From Skeletonema tropicum (Eukaryota; Bacillariophyta; Thalassiosirophyceae; Thalassiosirales; Thalassiosiraceae), in assembly GCA_037178625.1 (NCBI GenBank), contig CM074127.1, positions 4,588,001 through 4,652,000 of the forward strand: 64,000 bases of DNA. The letters are read 5' to 3'. Positions 30,614 through 43,500 of the stretch are shown here, piece by piece. Under the pieces are notes generated by a model. The model was not told the origin of the DNA. It was given only the letters and a program-made list of their open reading frames with translations, and did not search any database. A program made the position numbers and the translations under genes. Each line of letters starts with the position of its first letter. Position 1 is the stretch's first letter.

Positions 30614-33600
30614 CTAATAGTTGTTCTTCTTTACGAAGAAGGATGAAATGTTCGAAGTCTTAGCTTTCTTTGTCTGTGGTTTCGTAGACTCTTGATTTCG
30701 TCTCTTTTCCTTTGACGGACCGGTGCTGCTAGATGGCTTCGCGGCAGCAGCACCAAAGAAACTCTTCATTGTCTTCCTTTCCGTGGTCGCCCAATTCATT
30801 GCTTTGTCGCTGACAGGAGAGAAAGGCTCGTCAACGAATGAAGCTTGAAGGCTCTGGCGGGCATTCGATACTCCGCTCATGTTCACCATAAGCCTTTCAA
30901 TGGCATCGTGAGTCACCGGAAACCTAATACCCACAATACGGCGCCCTAAATTGGTTTCAATTCTCATTACCCTCAATGAGCGTTGGGCTGAAGACATGAC
31001 TTGAACGGCCTTCTCCAAAGCAGGCAAAACATGCAAGACGGCTCCGGTAATGAGACCAATCTCAGAAATTCTGGGGGCCAATCCGTCGTTATGATTCTTG
31101 AAATTACTCTTGTCGTATGCTTCATCCCATAGGCCAGCAACTTTTTTCCATTTTTCTCGAACAACGCTGATATTGTCGTGAGAGTTAGTCCTCGTCATTG
31201 TCACTCTTTTTCTCCTCACTGTCTGCATCAGACTCTTTGTCATTCACAGAGCGAAGGTGTTGTGCGATGTCCTCAGAAGATACGAGAAGATCGTACTTAT
31301 AATGCAAATCTTTTGAAGTCATTTCACATGGATTCTTTCCTGTGTTAGGTCTTGTGATTACCATTAGCCCCCGTGGGTCATCATCGAGATTACTATCTGA
31401 TGACTCATTTGACACTTTTTGCTGCGCAAACATTACAAGATGACGACCTGCAATCTTTCTGCGAGAGATGTAGAGACCAGACTTCGCTCGCTTGCGGTGG
31501 CTCTCTTTCGTCTCCGTAACATCTGCGTCCTTCTCGCTAGGCACTTCTACGCCACTCTTCGGCTTAGCATCGGCTGCTATGGTCTCTACGATGAAATTGA
31601 ATGATACCCCACGATCAATTATCAATCTGGTAAGCTCTGTCTTCGCACCACAAGAACTATCAGTGGCAATGACCTGCTCACTCTTCAGTTCAATGCTTGT
31701 AGCTTTGATATCTTCAACACTACCCTCAAACTCGCCGGTAGCCTTGGCATCCGTAATGACGTCGTCAAGTGTCGACATAAACAGAGAAAATACCAAGCGT
31801 TGACGCATTACTTCAAGCCCAGCAATTCTGTTCAAAAACTTCTTTACATTTGGTTCACCGCCCAGGCCAACATCATTCAACGCATCGGCAGCAGTAGTAA
31901 GCATGTCCATTCGAGCTTCGTCGCCTGCCTGCTGTGGGTGAGTAATAAACTCATCCAAAATGCTGTTTGAGTTACGTGATGGAAGACTGTATGGCGTAGT
32001 AGACAGAGCCGTATAGAATTTTGTCAACGCCCTGCGCCCAAAGATACTGTCGACATCGAATTCAGACAAGTCAGTTCCAGTCGCAGCTCGACGGTCACCT
32101 TTTGTAAGAGCTCCAAGCTGCGCCATACGCTTACTTACAGCAGATGCAAATCTACGCTCTCCTCCCAAATCAGACACAACCATTTTATAGATGGGTGCTG
32201 TAACTTGTCCTGAGCGATGAGATCGCCCAAGTTGTTGTATAGCTTTGTCAGCGGCCCAAGGTAACTCTATTGTAAAATGGACCCTCCGCTTATGGCTTGA
32301 TTTGTATCGCCTATCAGAGTGGAGAGAAACACCTGTACTAGCTGCATCAGAGATAATCGCAACGCACTTCTTTCCGTCCATGAAGAGCTTCCTCTCTTTT
32401 ACATTCAAGCAGTCACTCTCGTCGTCTCTGTTCACCGGCGCTGACAGCCCATACGACGTCTGTGAGCCTCCAAAGCGTTTGGTGTACCTGAATGTATTTT
32501 TAGACTTGCGAAGGATTCTTCCACTGCGTCCAGTCATTTCTGCTACATTCTCAATTCCGAACCGATCAATGATGTCGTCGAGTGGGTTGGGAGGTAAATC
32601 GAGATCTTTGACTGCGTTCAATAAATCTTCGCGACGGCGAACAAGTTCTCGAACTGGTTCTGGGGGTGGCATCCTTTTGATTCGGTCCGCTAAATCAGTA
32701 AGCCGAGCATGCTCAAGTCGCTCAAAATCGGATGCAAATCCATTTGGAGGGATTGGAGGTATCTTAGGTGCTTCTTGAGGAGGAGGTGCGATAGGAAAAT
32801 GACTACGAAGAAAGTTGCTCATGATGCTTCCGCATGTAGAGAGTAGATTGGGTAGGTCAACGTTCTCAAGATCAACCTTACCCTTCTGGTCCTTGCGTGC
32901 GGACCCAGTCTCAACAAGAGATTCGGCAAGCTCATTTAGAGTAACATCCATGCCCGCCTCACCAGTGCTTTGAAGACCAATTACAATACAGTGATCGTCC
33001 TCAAGAAAATTCTTTGCTTCTGTACATACTTCTTCTATTTTGGCAGAAATACACATCTCCTTGAAGAATCTCTGCTGCGCGGCGAAGAATAATCTCCAAA
33101 TCGTTTTTGCGGGCATGTTGAGCATTTGGAGTGCACTCTCAATCTCATTTTTGACTCTGAACCACCACTTCACCGCTCCGTCGTAACTTGCAACTTGTTT
33201 TTGGCCTAGGCGCACTTCAACCGTGTGAAAATCGGCTCCTTCCCAACTGAGCGTTCGTGCAAGAAAGAGACCCTTGCGTTTCATTTCTAAAGCCAGCATT
33301 TCCATTGCACCAACTCCACGTCTTGTTAATGCGTCTTTGAATGAATCAAATGTAGGATAGAGTGGATTAGCACTCCCCCATAAACCCAACCTGACAGCAT
33401 AGGCCATGTGTGCAATCTCAGAGACACCCGTTGCTGAACAATACAACACTCGTGCGTTTGGCAAACGCTCCTGAAGGGCGACAACGAGCTTTGCTGTGCG
33501 AGTGTCTGCTTCCAAGTTCTTTGCCTTGTGCGCTTCATCGAATACTATCATACCATCGTAAGCTGCTTGTTGCTTCCTGTCATTCTTTGCGCTGCTACCA

Positions 33601-34721
33601 CCTGCTAACCAGTTGATGATCTCATCTAATCTCTTCCCACTCACTAATAATGAGTAAGTAATGAACAGCACACCCTTTCCCAAACTTCCTCCTACACCCA
33701 ATCCCTTTCCACTGGTCCCAGTTTTGCCTAACAAATCAACTCCATCATGAATATCCACATGACATCTAACATCTTTCATATCCCTCTTGGCATCTTCAAT
33801 TAGTTCTCGACTAGTAGATATCCATAACTGTCTTCCACGACCATGATTACGACAAAATGCATCTCTGATTGTAGCAGCTATTTGACGTCCCTTGCCTATA
33901 CCTGCACCATCTCCCAAAAAGAAGCCTGCTCGTTGTTGCACTACTCCCGGTGTTGTTGTTGTTACACTTCTTCCTGACGGATCTGAAGTGAATACTCGAT
34001 TGAAACGGGTAGTTGCCAATGTCACACCTTCTGCTTGAAGTGGAGAAAGCTTACCCTCCACTACTAAAGGCAGTATTGTTGATGCCGCATCATCTGGCAG
34101 GGCGCCGTCGCTCCCATCAGATGAAAAATTGCGAGCAGATACCGATGAGAGGAGTGCTGATTCACATGCTGGTGACGTATGAGATTGAATGAGATTTTTT
34201 GTGAATAGTTGTGAAGAGTAGTCGGAAGTGGACAATGATGATGAAGTTGATGAGGCTTCTTGCTTTGTGGAGCTCTCTTCGCATTCATCGTCTGATGAGT
34301 CAAGTAAATCAATGACATCATTAATTCGTTGTTGCGTGCTTTTTTTGTCCACATCGACAGGTTGTTGTTGTTGTGTAGATTTATTGTCCAGATTTTGGTG
34401 AGCATCAAACAAAGCTTTTAGTACACAGTGAGGCAATGCTGTAGGAACATAAGATGAAAATGTATCGATGGCATTGCCTCCATCTTGAACGGCGTCCTCG
34501 GCGATTGCAACAGTTGGTTGTGTCACCTGAGCTTTTTTGTCATTGGAGCTAGCAGACGACGACACAACATTTGCTGTGGCCGCCGCATTTGCACGTGCTG
34601 CAGCCATGACGGCCTGCAACCTAGCCATTGCTTCTGTGGAAGACATGGTGATAGTATCGGATTGATGTATCGCGTACTTCTTCTTACCAGAGTCACTGTA
34701 AGTTGTTGATGAGCCATGCAT
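30614..34721 (-). CDS. SBNO: Strawberry notch-like DExH/SNF2-type regulator, one frameshift near the 3' end
   Basis: A long frame gives about 1,180 residues from ATG 34721 (MHGSSTTYSDSG); a second candidate start is ATG 34646 (MSSTEAMARL). Helicase-like motifs: FFLGDGAGIGKGRQIAATIR (nucleotide-binding), IVFDEAHKAKN (DEAH box, about 33525-33550), LYCSATG, and the C-terminal lobe ELPWAADKAIQQLGRSHRSG. This set identifies strawberry notch/FORGETTER1 proteins, nuclear chromatin-linked transcriptional coregulators. The frame stops near 31185 after an acidic stretch, but the conserved C-terminal domain (VREKWKKVAGLWDEAYDKSN, SEIGLITGAVLHVLPALEKA, NLGRRIVGIRFP) continues one frame over to 30614. A one-base excess near 31190 explains this; a short alternative C-terminus is possible. 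The tail (SFFGAAAAKPSSS ... SSFFVKK) is basic. Confidence 0.88.
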
Positions 34722-35069
34722 GTCCAGTGCAATGTTGAATGTTGCATAGCATGAAATGTATGGAAAATGATAGCTGTTGTTTTTTTGGCGCCAACTGCCC
34801 TGTTGGATCAAAACTGCTGCTCTCTGTTCTCTGTTCTCTCATCATCGATTCCCCAACTATTGATACTGAACAACGTCCCTACACCGTTTCCGTCCATATC
34901 TGCTATCCAAGGACCTCCCGATGCACCAGATTCACCCTGAACTGCCTCTGTCTGCGTAGTTGATAGGGATAATCGCATATATATCTGGCAAGGAAGAGAT
35001 TTATTGTGTTGTGTGGCTATATTGTTTGTATATTATCTACATGTCTCTACAGCAAGCATGCCGTATTGT
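34722..35069. other. Intergenic
   Basis: 348 bp between the SBNO-like start and the peptidase stop codon. It is the upstream region of the former and 3' flank of the latter; a CTCTGTTCTCTGTTCTCTC-type short repeat lies near 34812-34840. Nothing else was recognised. Confidence 0.4.
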
Positions 35070-37553
35070 CTATGCAAGTCCATTATGACGCAAAAGAGCC
35101 TCTGGGGATGGTTGTCGGCCTCTGAATTGTTCGAATACTTCTGAAGGTGATACTCCACCTCCAAGACTCAAAACAGTTTCTCTGAACTTGCGTCCAACTT
35201 CTCTGACACCTTCTTCGTTGTCAAGGCCAACATCTTCAAATGCTCCAAAAGCATCAGCTGACATGACCTCAGCCCACTTGTACGAGTAATAGCCAGCTGA
35301 GTATCCGCCAGCAAAGATGTGAGAGAATCCACAAAGGAATCTGTCTTCCTCAACAGGCATGGCGTATGGAGTGTAGATTGCAGCCATGCGACGCTGAACA
35401 TCAAAAATAGTCTCTTCGCCATTGGGATCGTAGTTGGAATGCAATTCAAGATCCATCATACCGAAAAGCAACTGACGGCACGCCATCATACCAGCTCCAA
35501 ACGTCTTTTGATCGTTTAGCTTCTTGAACATCTCCTCGGGGAGTGGCTCACCAGTTTCGTAATGCTTGGCAAACCCGTCAACAGTAGGCTTATCGTAACA
35601 CCAGTTTTCCATGAACTGGGAAGGAAGCTCAACAGCATCCCATTCGACGCCATTAATACCCGCAACATCTCCAATTGTGGCACGAGTCAACATGTGTTGC
35701 AGACCGTGGCCAAATTCGTGAAAGAGGGTTTCTAACGAAAACAGAAGAGGTGAGTACATGAAGACAAGATAAACTAAAATGAGTACAGAAGAAGAGCATC
35801 ATAAAAACTTACCAACTTCTCTAAAGGTCATCAGAGATGGTTTCTCTCCAACGGGAGGAGATCCGTTGCAAGTCAAGTAGGCAACTGGCACGTCAATACC
35901 AAGAGCAGATGATTTACCGCGGCAATCAGCCATCCAGGCACCGCCACGCTTATCTGCTGGGCGGGAATAAGGATCGAGGAAAAAGCTCGCCATGTGCTCT
36001 CCACTCTCCTTATCGTAAATTTCGAAGAACTTGACATCAGGGTGCCACACTTCAGCCTTTCCATTGGCCTCTCTAACTTCGACACCGAAAATACGATCCA
36101 CCAAACCAAACATACCGTCAAGCACAGCGTCCAATGCAAAGTATGGTCTAAGCTCTTCTTCTTTGAGGTCAAACATTTTCTCCTTCAGCCTTTCGACCCA
36201 AAAAGATGAATCCCAAGGCATGAGCTTCTCGAGGTTGGCTTCACTGTATTCATCACCTCCGACTTCACGAGCGAGATCAGTTGCAGCTGCGAGTTCTTTC
36301 TCGGCTGCTGGCAACGCCTTCTCAAGAATGAGGTTGGATAGATCTGCCACACTCTGCACATCGGGTGCCATCTTAGACGCAAGACTCTGCTCAGCATAGT
36401 TGTTGAATCCGAGCAATCCAGACACTTCCTTCCTCAACTTGAGCATTTCATTGATAATGGGTACGTTGTCCTTTCCGGGAGCACCCTCTTTCTTTTCAGT
36501 TTCCTTGCTCTCGAGCTTCTCTGCAGTAAATTCAGATGCACGGGTCAAATAACCAATGTACACCTGTTTCCTAATGTCACGATCGGGAACGTGCTGCATG
36601 GCAGCAACGTAGCTAGGACCATCCAAAGTGATGCGCCAAGGGCCAGCCTTGGGATCAACTTCAGCCTCGCCAAGCTTCTTCTTCTCCTCTTCATCAGAAG
36701 CTTCTTTGATCAAGTGCTGTTGATGAGCTTGTGCCCACATTGCCAACGCAGAATCGGGTACACCTTCCACACTCTTGGGATCTGTCACAGTCAATCCAAA
36801 CAATTTAGTGGCATCAAGTACATTGTTTGAGAAAGCAGTGCTCAACTCGGCAGATCGAAGCTTGATCTCATTGAAACGAATTTGTTCGGGGCTTCCCTCC
36901 TCGAGACCAACTCCCTGCAAGGTCATACTGCGCAAGCTGTTAGCAACCGCACGTTTCTTCTGTAACATGACAAAGTCATCCTTAGACTCCTCGCTTTCCC
37001 AACCCTTTTGCACAGCCGAGAGAGCATCATAAACGGGCTTACTTTGAGAAAACTTCATGCTTGTCTTGACAATATTTGGTTGATTCTCCTCGTATGCACT
37101 TCTCAACTCATCAGAGTTTTTCACACCGTTTAGATGGCTGGCAATTCCCCAAGCATATCCAAGTGGGTGCTGCATCTTCTCGAGAGCGGGTAGGACATCG
37201 TCAAAGGTGGCAGAGTCCTTCGACTCGGCCAACTTAGATTCCATAGCGGCAAAATCACTCTCAAGCTTCTCCAAAATTGATTGCATTGCAGGAGTGAGCT
37301 GCGACGCCTCAATAGCACTGAATTTGGGCAAATCATCTGATTGAAGGAGTGGGTTGGTCGCGGCATCTGCCACTTTGCTATCTTCAGCTACAGAGCTCAT
37401 TTTACATGCAGTTGATGATGAGGAACAAGATTGAACTGATGGAGAGAGATAAGATTTTGAGCTGGACGAGCTGCGGACGATAGCAGCAGATGAAAATGCG
37501 CGGATCTGGGGAGCTGAAAGGAGTGTGGCTAGTGCAATCGATAGGACCTTCAT
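35070..37553 (-). CDS. M3-family oligopeptidase A-like metallopeptidase, plastid-type leader
   Basis: Two exons, 35813-37553 and 35070-35731, joined across an 81 nt GT-AG intron, encode 800 residues in frame. The N-terminus ([23 protein letters not shown]) is a signal peptide with an A-F motif, predicting import into the complex plastid. The zinc site reads [12 protein letters not shown] (HExxH, right after the splice junction), with the downstream M3 pattern [18 protein letters not shown] (third ligand Glu) and [20 protein letters not shown]. Length and motif order match oligopeptidase A/organellar oligopeptidase. These enzymes degrade short peptides such as cleaved transit peptides (family knowledge). 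All catalytic residues are present and no frame break was found. Confidence 0.92.
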
Positions 37554-38757
37554 TGTTATTTCAAGCGATGAAAATTAGAATGAGATGTTCAAAATAATAA
37601 ATAACTCACTTCTGATAGTACGTGTAAAAGCCGACGCCATTGTTCTGGCTTTGCTCGAGGAAGCAGGTGGATCGATGTCGAATGTTGAGTCGATGGATGA
37701 GCTGGCTATTGATTTCGAGTGAGTTTTTCGCACGTGACGTAGTCGAATCAAGATGTGTGTCTAAAAAAGAAGCAAAGTACAAGGGCTTCCAGTAACTAAG
37801 TAATAATAATTAGCCCCCGATACAAATCCTTCATTTTTGCACAGATTTGCTAGCCTGCCGGCCATCTACCATCGCATCTGCATCACTGCATCTGCCATCA
37901 CCGAACACCGAACACAAAACATCAACCATGATGTCTCACCACACTGTATGCGTATGCACGGCAAACTATACCAAAAAACAGCAACGAGCGATGACGATGT
38001 TAATAATCATCACTGGCTGTGCATTGGCAACAACTTTTATGGCGTAGTTGCGTTATTATTATTAAATATTCATGCAGAAGCTGACTTACTGCCCCGATCT
38101 CCCGACACATCAACACATCATCGGTTCGTCTTCTCTTCGACACTCTACGGCAACAAAATCAAAAGAAAACAATAATAATGACGGCTTGATTTAGGGCATT
38201 AGCGGCCTACAAATATTTACATTGGCGTGTCCCCAATGGTTCATGGCATCCAACTCCAAGAAGGGATGACATCCACCCATCACTATCCAAAACATGATTT
38301 TTAGTCGTCGGAATCAATACACTTCATTGCGCGACAGATCTCCAACAACTTTTTCGCTCAGCTCGTGTGCGCACAAAAGCAATCAATCATGGCGGGCAAT
38401 CCGAGCTCTCACAGCCATTCATTCAATCATGGATGGCTTTCTCGTGATGGCGAGACAAAAAGTCGTTGAGATGACTTGCTGCTGTTTCATGAGCTCATAA
38501 TTTTTCATTTGGAAAACTGTCAACATCATTTACTAGCAAATCATCCATGTCGGCAATGGCAACCACCTCCGACCTCCGCTCGCCGGCCTCTTCTACCGTC
38601 GCCTTCCAACGACGTTCACCCGCAAGCATCGCCACCGCCTACCGCCGCCTTCCAACAACGTTTACCCGCAAGCATCGCCGCAGCCGATGATTACAGTGAT
38701 TCATCATCCTCTGTTCAGTTTTGATAGATGGATGAGATCAAGCAACAATCAACTTCA
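37554..38757. other. Intergenic, gene-poor
   Basis: About 1.2 kb upstream of the peptidase gene. Only shadow-sized open frames. It contains the 45 bp tandem duplication listed separately; otherwise nothing was recognised. Confidence 0.45.
38595..38684 (+). repeat. 45 bp tandem duplication
   Basis: Two adjacent ~45 bp units share CGCCTTCCAACRACGTTYAC and CCGCAAGCATCGCC with a few substitutions. The sequence could encode an Arg/Pro-rich peptide from an ATG at about 38548, but no family or splice signal supports a gene. Confidence 0.6.
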
Positions 38758-38969
38758 GCACCGTGGAAGCCGGTGCTATACAAATTGGCCCATCGCTGAG
38801 GAAAGCCGGCGATTCAAATAACGGCCCATTCATCGCTGAGGAAAAGCCGGCGATTCAAATAATGGCCCAGCACCGTGGAAGCCGGTGCTATACAAATCGG
38901 CCCAGCACCGCCGAGGAAAAAGCCGGCGGTATACAAATGGGCCCAGTATCGCCGAGGAAGGCCGGCGAT
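38758..38969. repeat. Six short hairpin repeats with paired stem changes
   Basis: Hairpins at 38758-38776, 38792-38813, 38832-38854, 38870-38888, 38907-38930 and 38948-38969. Each has complementary arms around a purine-rich loop (AGGAAA or TGGAAG core) and is followed by an A/T-rich spacer and GGCCC. Stem arms differ between units but stay complementary: GCACCG/CGGTGC, ATCGC/GCGAT, ACCGCCG/CGGCGGT and ATCGCCG/CGGCGAT. A seventh copy lies near 39819-39840 at the start of the second direct repeat. Confidence 0.8.
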
Positions 38970-39560
38970 TAATTAAATTGGCCCTGCTTTTCAGTACTCC
39001 TTCGGGTGTACTCGGTTTGGGGTCCGAGAGAGATAGTAATGGTCGGTTTCCAAGGTGGGTCATGGCTGCCTTTGAAGGTGTCGAGAGGCTTAAACAGAGT
39101 GTTCGTCCTCCCCAGGGGATAAGATGGGCACAGTTCCTTTAGGGTTTGCCAGACCATAAATCCGTCGTTAAACTACCGTTCGATCTCTTTGAAAAGTATC
39201 CCCACCTACAATGTTTACAGCTTGTCTTTGGTTTGATTGATTTGGGGGCAACATCTTGTCAGTTCTGTCTGCGATCATAATGATAATAAGTTAGGAAATC
39301 ATCTATTTACCAACACATTATCTCTAACGAATCATATGCTTCTTTTACTTTTACTCTCTTGAAACTGTGCTTTGGTACTTCTAAACAGCTCATTGGTGTG
39401 CAACTTCATCGATCTAGAGAGCAAGATGGCGTCCATCCTTGCCTTCATACTACGTCATCCAACTCACCCTACTCGGGGTGGCTTAGAACTGAATCACTCA
39501 ACATCATCATGACTGCTACTTTGAATGTGACTCAAGAGTCAATGGAAGCTGAAGTACATA
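38935..39560 (+). repeat. Direct repeat, copy 1 (~630 bp)
   Basis: Sequence from CAGTATCGCCGAGGAAGG through ACTCAAGAGTCAATGGAA is repeated at about 39800-40430 with scattered substitutions and small indels. No coding frame is conserved between the copies, and the ends are not TG...CA, so it is not an evident LTR. Confidence 0.8.
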
Positions 39561-39799
39561 TAGCTGTCTCATCTCCTTGACTCCATGACGTGGATTTTTT
39601 TGTCTACGTAGGAATCGTCCAAGAAGCGGTACCAAAGTGGCGCCAACGATCATCGAGCACATCACCACCATGGGATTTCCGCCCGAGTAGCGTACTGTAC
39701 TGAGCGTGGTGCCGTTATATAAAAGATACAATGCTCGAGACGTTTATATAGACACATATGATTGCATGTAGCAACTTTATATGTACTAATTTTTACGAT

Positions 39800-40430
39800 T
39801 CAAATAACGGCCCAGTATCGCCGAGGAAGGCCGGCGATTAATTAAATTGGCCCTGCTTTTCATTACTCCTTCGGGTGTACTCGGTTTGGGGTCGAGAGAG
39901 AAAGTAACGGTCGGTTTCCAAGGTGGGTCTCACGTGGCAGGAGGTTAAGGTGCTGAGAGGCTTAAACAGAGTGTTCGTCCTCCCCAGGGGATAAGATGGG
40001 CACAGTTCCTTTGTAGGCTTGCCGAGACCATAAATCCGTCGTTAAACTACCGTTCGATCTCGTTGAAAAGTATTCCCACCCACAATGTTTACAGAGTGTC
40101 TTTGGTTTGATTTGGGGGGCAACATCTTGTCGTTCTGTCTGCGATCATAATAATGATAACAAGTTAGAAAATCATCTATTTACCATCACTTTATCTCTAA
40201 CGAATTATTTGCTTCTTTTACTTTTACTGTCTTGAAACTGTATTTTGTACTTCTAAACAACTCATTGGTGGGCAACTTCATCGATCTAGAGCGCAAGTTG
40301 GCGTCCATCCTTGCATCGTGGAATCCTTCATACTACGTCATCCAACTCACCCTACTCGGGTGGCTTAGAACTGAATCACTCAACATCATCATAACTGCTA
40401 CTTTGAATTTGACTCAAGAGTCAATGGAAC
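39800..40430 (+). repeat. Direct repeat, copy 2 (~630 bp)
   Basis: Second copy of the preceding direct repeat, about 865 bp downstream. Its left end carries the last hairpin unit (GTATCGCCGAGGAAGGCCGG). Its right end leads into the satellite array after about 120 bp. Confidence 0.8.
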
Positions 40431-40559
40431 GTGCTATGAGGCACAGTCTTCCATGAACAACATTTCGCATCAATACACATCTCATGTCAATGAATGTGCG
40501 TATAAGATCAACGCTGCCATACCCGCTATCACGCTGCAGCTCATACTATGCCATCCAAC

Positions 40560-43500
40560 ACACGTCTCTACTTGGCTCAGACTGGTACTGATGGCCAGCT
40601 CACACTGGACCTCTCATATCAGCCACCAGACTGTAGCATCGCTTCTACGCACGCCAGCCGTCTGCGCAGTGCTAATGTGCTTGTGCAGTATCTGGGTTGA
40701 GTTTAATGGGTCACTAGAAGCGGCTCTTGCGCGTATTGACTACGATAGATACGATTTGGCTCAGACTAGTACTGTTGGCCAGCTCACACTGGACCTCTCA
40801 TCTATATCAGCTAAGAGACTATAGCATCGCTTCTACGCACGCCAGCCGTCTGAGCAAAGCTAATGTGATTGTGCAGTATCTGGGTTGAGTTTAATGGGTC
40901 ACTAGAAGCGGCTCATTACTATAATGTCGACGATAGATACGATTTGGCTCAGACTGGTACTGCTGGCCAGCTCACACTTGACCTCTCATCTATATCAGCT
41001 AAGAGACTGTAGCATCGCTTCTACGCACGCCAGCCGTCTGAGCAGTGCTAATGTGCTTGTGTAGTATCGGGGTTGAGTTTAATGGGTCACTAGAAGCGGA
41101 GCATTACTATAATGTCGACGATAGATACGATTTGGCTCAGACTGGTACTGCTGGCCAACTCACACTGGACCTCTCATATCAGCCACGAGACTGTAGCATC
41201 GCTTCTACGCACGCCAGTCGTCTGCGCAGTGCTAGTATGCTTGTGTAGTATCTGGGTTGAGTTTAATTGGTCACTAGAAGCGGCTCTTGAGCGTATATGA
41301 CTACTATAGATACGATTTGGCTCAGACTGGTACTGCTGGCCAGCTCACACTGGACCTCTCATATCCGCTAAGATATTGTAGCTTCGCTTCAACGCACGCC
41401 AGCCGTCTGAGCAGTGCTAGTATGCTTGTGTAGTATCTGGGTTGAGTTTAATGGGTCACTAGAAGCGGCTCTTGCGCGTATTGACTATGATAGATACGAT
41501 TTGGCTCAGACTGGTACTGCTGGCCAGCTCACACTGGACCTCTCATATCAGCCACCAGACTGTAGCATCGCTTCTACGCACGCCAGCCGTCTGAGCAGTG
41601 CTAATGTGCTTGTGTAGTATCTGGGTTGAGTATAATGGGTCACTAGAAGTGGCTCAATTCTATAATGTCGACGATAGATACGATTTGGCTCAGACTGGTA
41701 CTGCTGGCCAGCTCACACTGGACCTCTCATCTATATCAGCTAAGAGACTGTAGCATCGCTTCTACGCACGCCAGCCGTCTGAGCAGTGCTAATGTGCTTG
41801 TGTAGTATCGAGGTTGAGATAAATTGGTCACAAGAAGCTGAGCATTACTTTAATGTCGACGATAGATACGATATGGCTCAGACTGGTACTGCTGGCCAGC
41901 TCACACTGGACCTCTCATATCAGCCACCAGACTGTAGCTTCGTTTCTACGCACGCCAGCCGTCTGAGCAGTACTAATGTGCTTGTGTAGTATCTGGATTG
42001 AGTATAATGGGTCACTAGATGTGGCTCATTACTATAAAATCGACAAATGATCGACTTGGCTCAGACTGGTACTGCTGGCCAGCTCACACTGGACCTCTCA
42101 TATCTGCTACGAGACTGTAGCATCGCTTCTACGCACGCCAGCCGTCTGAGAAGTACTAGTATGCTTGTGTAGTATCTGGGTTGAGTTTAATGGGTCACTA
42201 GATGTGGCTCATTACTATAATGTCGACGATAGATACGATTTGGCTCAGACTGGTACTGCTGGCCAACTCACACTGGACCTCTCATATCAGCCACCAGACT
42301 GTAGCATCGCTTCTACGCACGCCAGCCGTCTGCGCAGTGCTAGTATGCTTGTGTAGTATCTGGGTTGAGTTTAATGGGTCACTAGAAGCGGCTCATTACT
42401 ATAATGTCGACGATAGATACGATTTGGCTCAGACTGGTACTGCTGGCCTGCTCACACTGGACCTCTCATATCAGCGACCAGACTGTAGCATCGCTTCTAC
42501 GCACGCCAGCCGTCTGAGCAGTGCTAATGCGCTTGTGTAGTATCTGGGTTGAGTTTAATGGGTCACTAGAAGCGGCTCTTGCGCGTATTGACTACGATAG
42601 ATACGATTTGGCTCAGATTGGTACTGCTGGCCTGCTCACACTGGACCTCTCATATCTGCTATGAGACTGTAGCATCGCTTCTACGCACGCCAGCCGTCTG
42701 AGAAGTACTAATATGCTTGTGTAGTATCTGGGTTGAGTTTAATGGGTCACTAGAAGCGGCTCATTACTATAATGTCGACGATAGATACGATTTGGCTCAG
42801 ACTGGTACTGCTGGCCAGCTCACACTGGACCTCTCATCTATATCAGCTACGAGACTGTAGCATCGCTTCTACGCACGCCAGCCGTCTGAGAAGTACTAAT
42901 ATGCTTGTGTAGTATCTGGGTTGAGTTTAATGGGTCACTAGAAGCGGCTCATTACTATAATGTCGACGATAGATACGATTTGGCTCAGACTGGTACTGCT
43001 GGCCAGCTCACACTGGACCTCTCATCTATATCAGCTAAGAGACTGTAGCATCGCTTCTACGCACGCCAGCCGTCTGAGCAGTGCTAATGTGCTTGTGTAG
43101 TATCTGGGTTGATTATAATGGGTCACTAGAAGCGGCTCTTGCGCGTATTGACTATGATAGATACGATTTGGCTCTGACTGGTACTGCTGGCCAGCTCACA
43201 CTGGACCTCTCATATCAGCCACCAGACTGTAGCATCGCTTCTACGCACGCCAGCCGTCTGAGCAGTGCTAATGTGCTTGTGTAGTATCTGGGTTGAGTAT
43301 AATGCGTCACTAGAAGTGGCTCTTGCGCGTATTGACTATGATAGATACGATTTGGCTCAGACTGGTACTGCTGGCCAGCTCACACTGGACCTCTCATCTA
43401 TATCAGCTAAGAGATTGCAGCATCGCTTCTACGCACGCCAGCCGTCTGAGCAGTGCTAGTATGCTTGTGTAGTATCTGGGTTGAGTATAATGGGTCACTA

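Noticed and set aside
38935..40430. Direct repeats as LTRs of a retroelement
   Set aside because: No TG...CA ends, no internal coding sequence and no target duplication.
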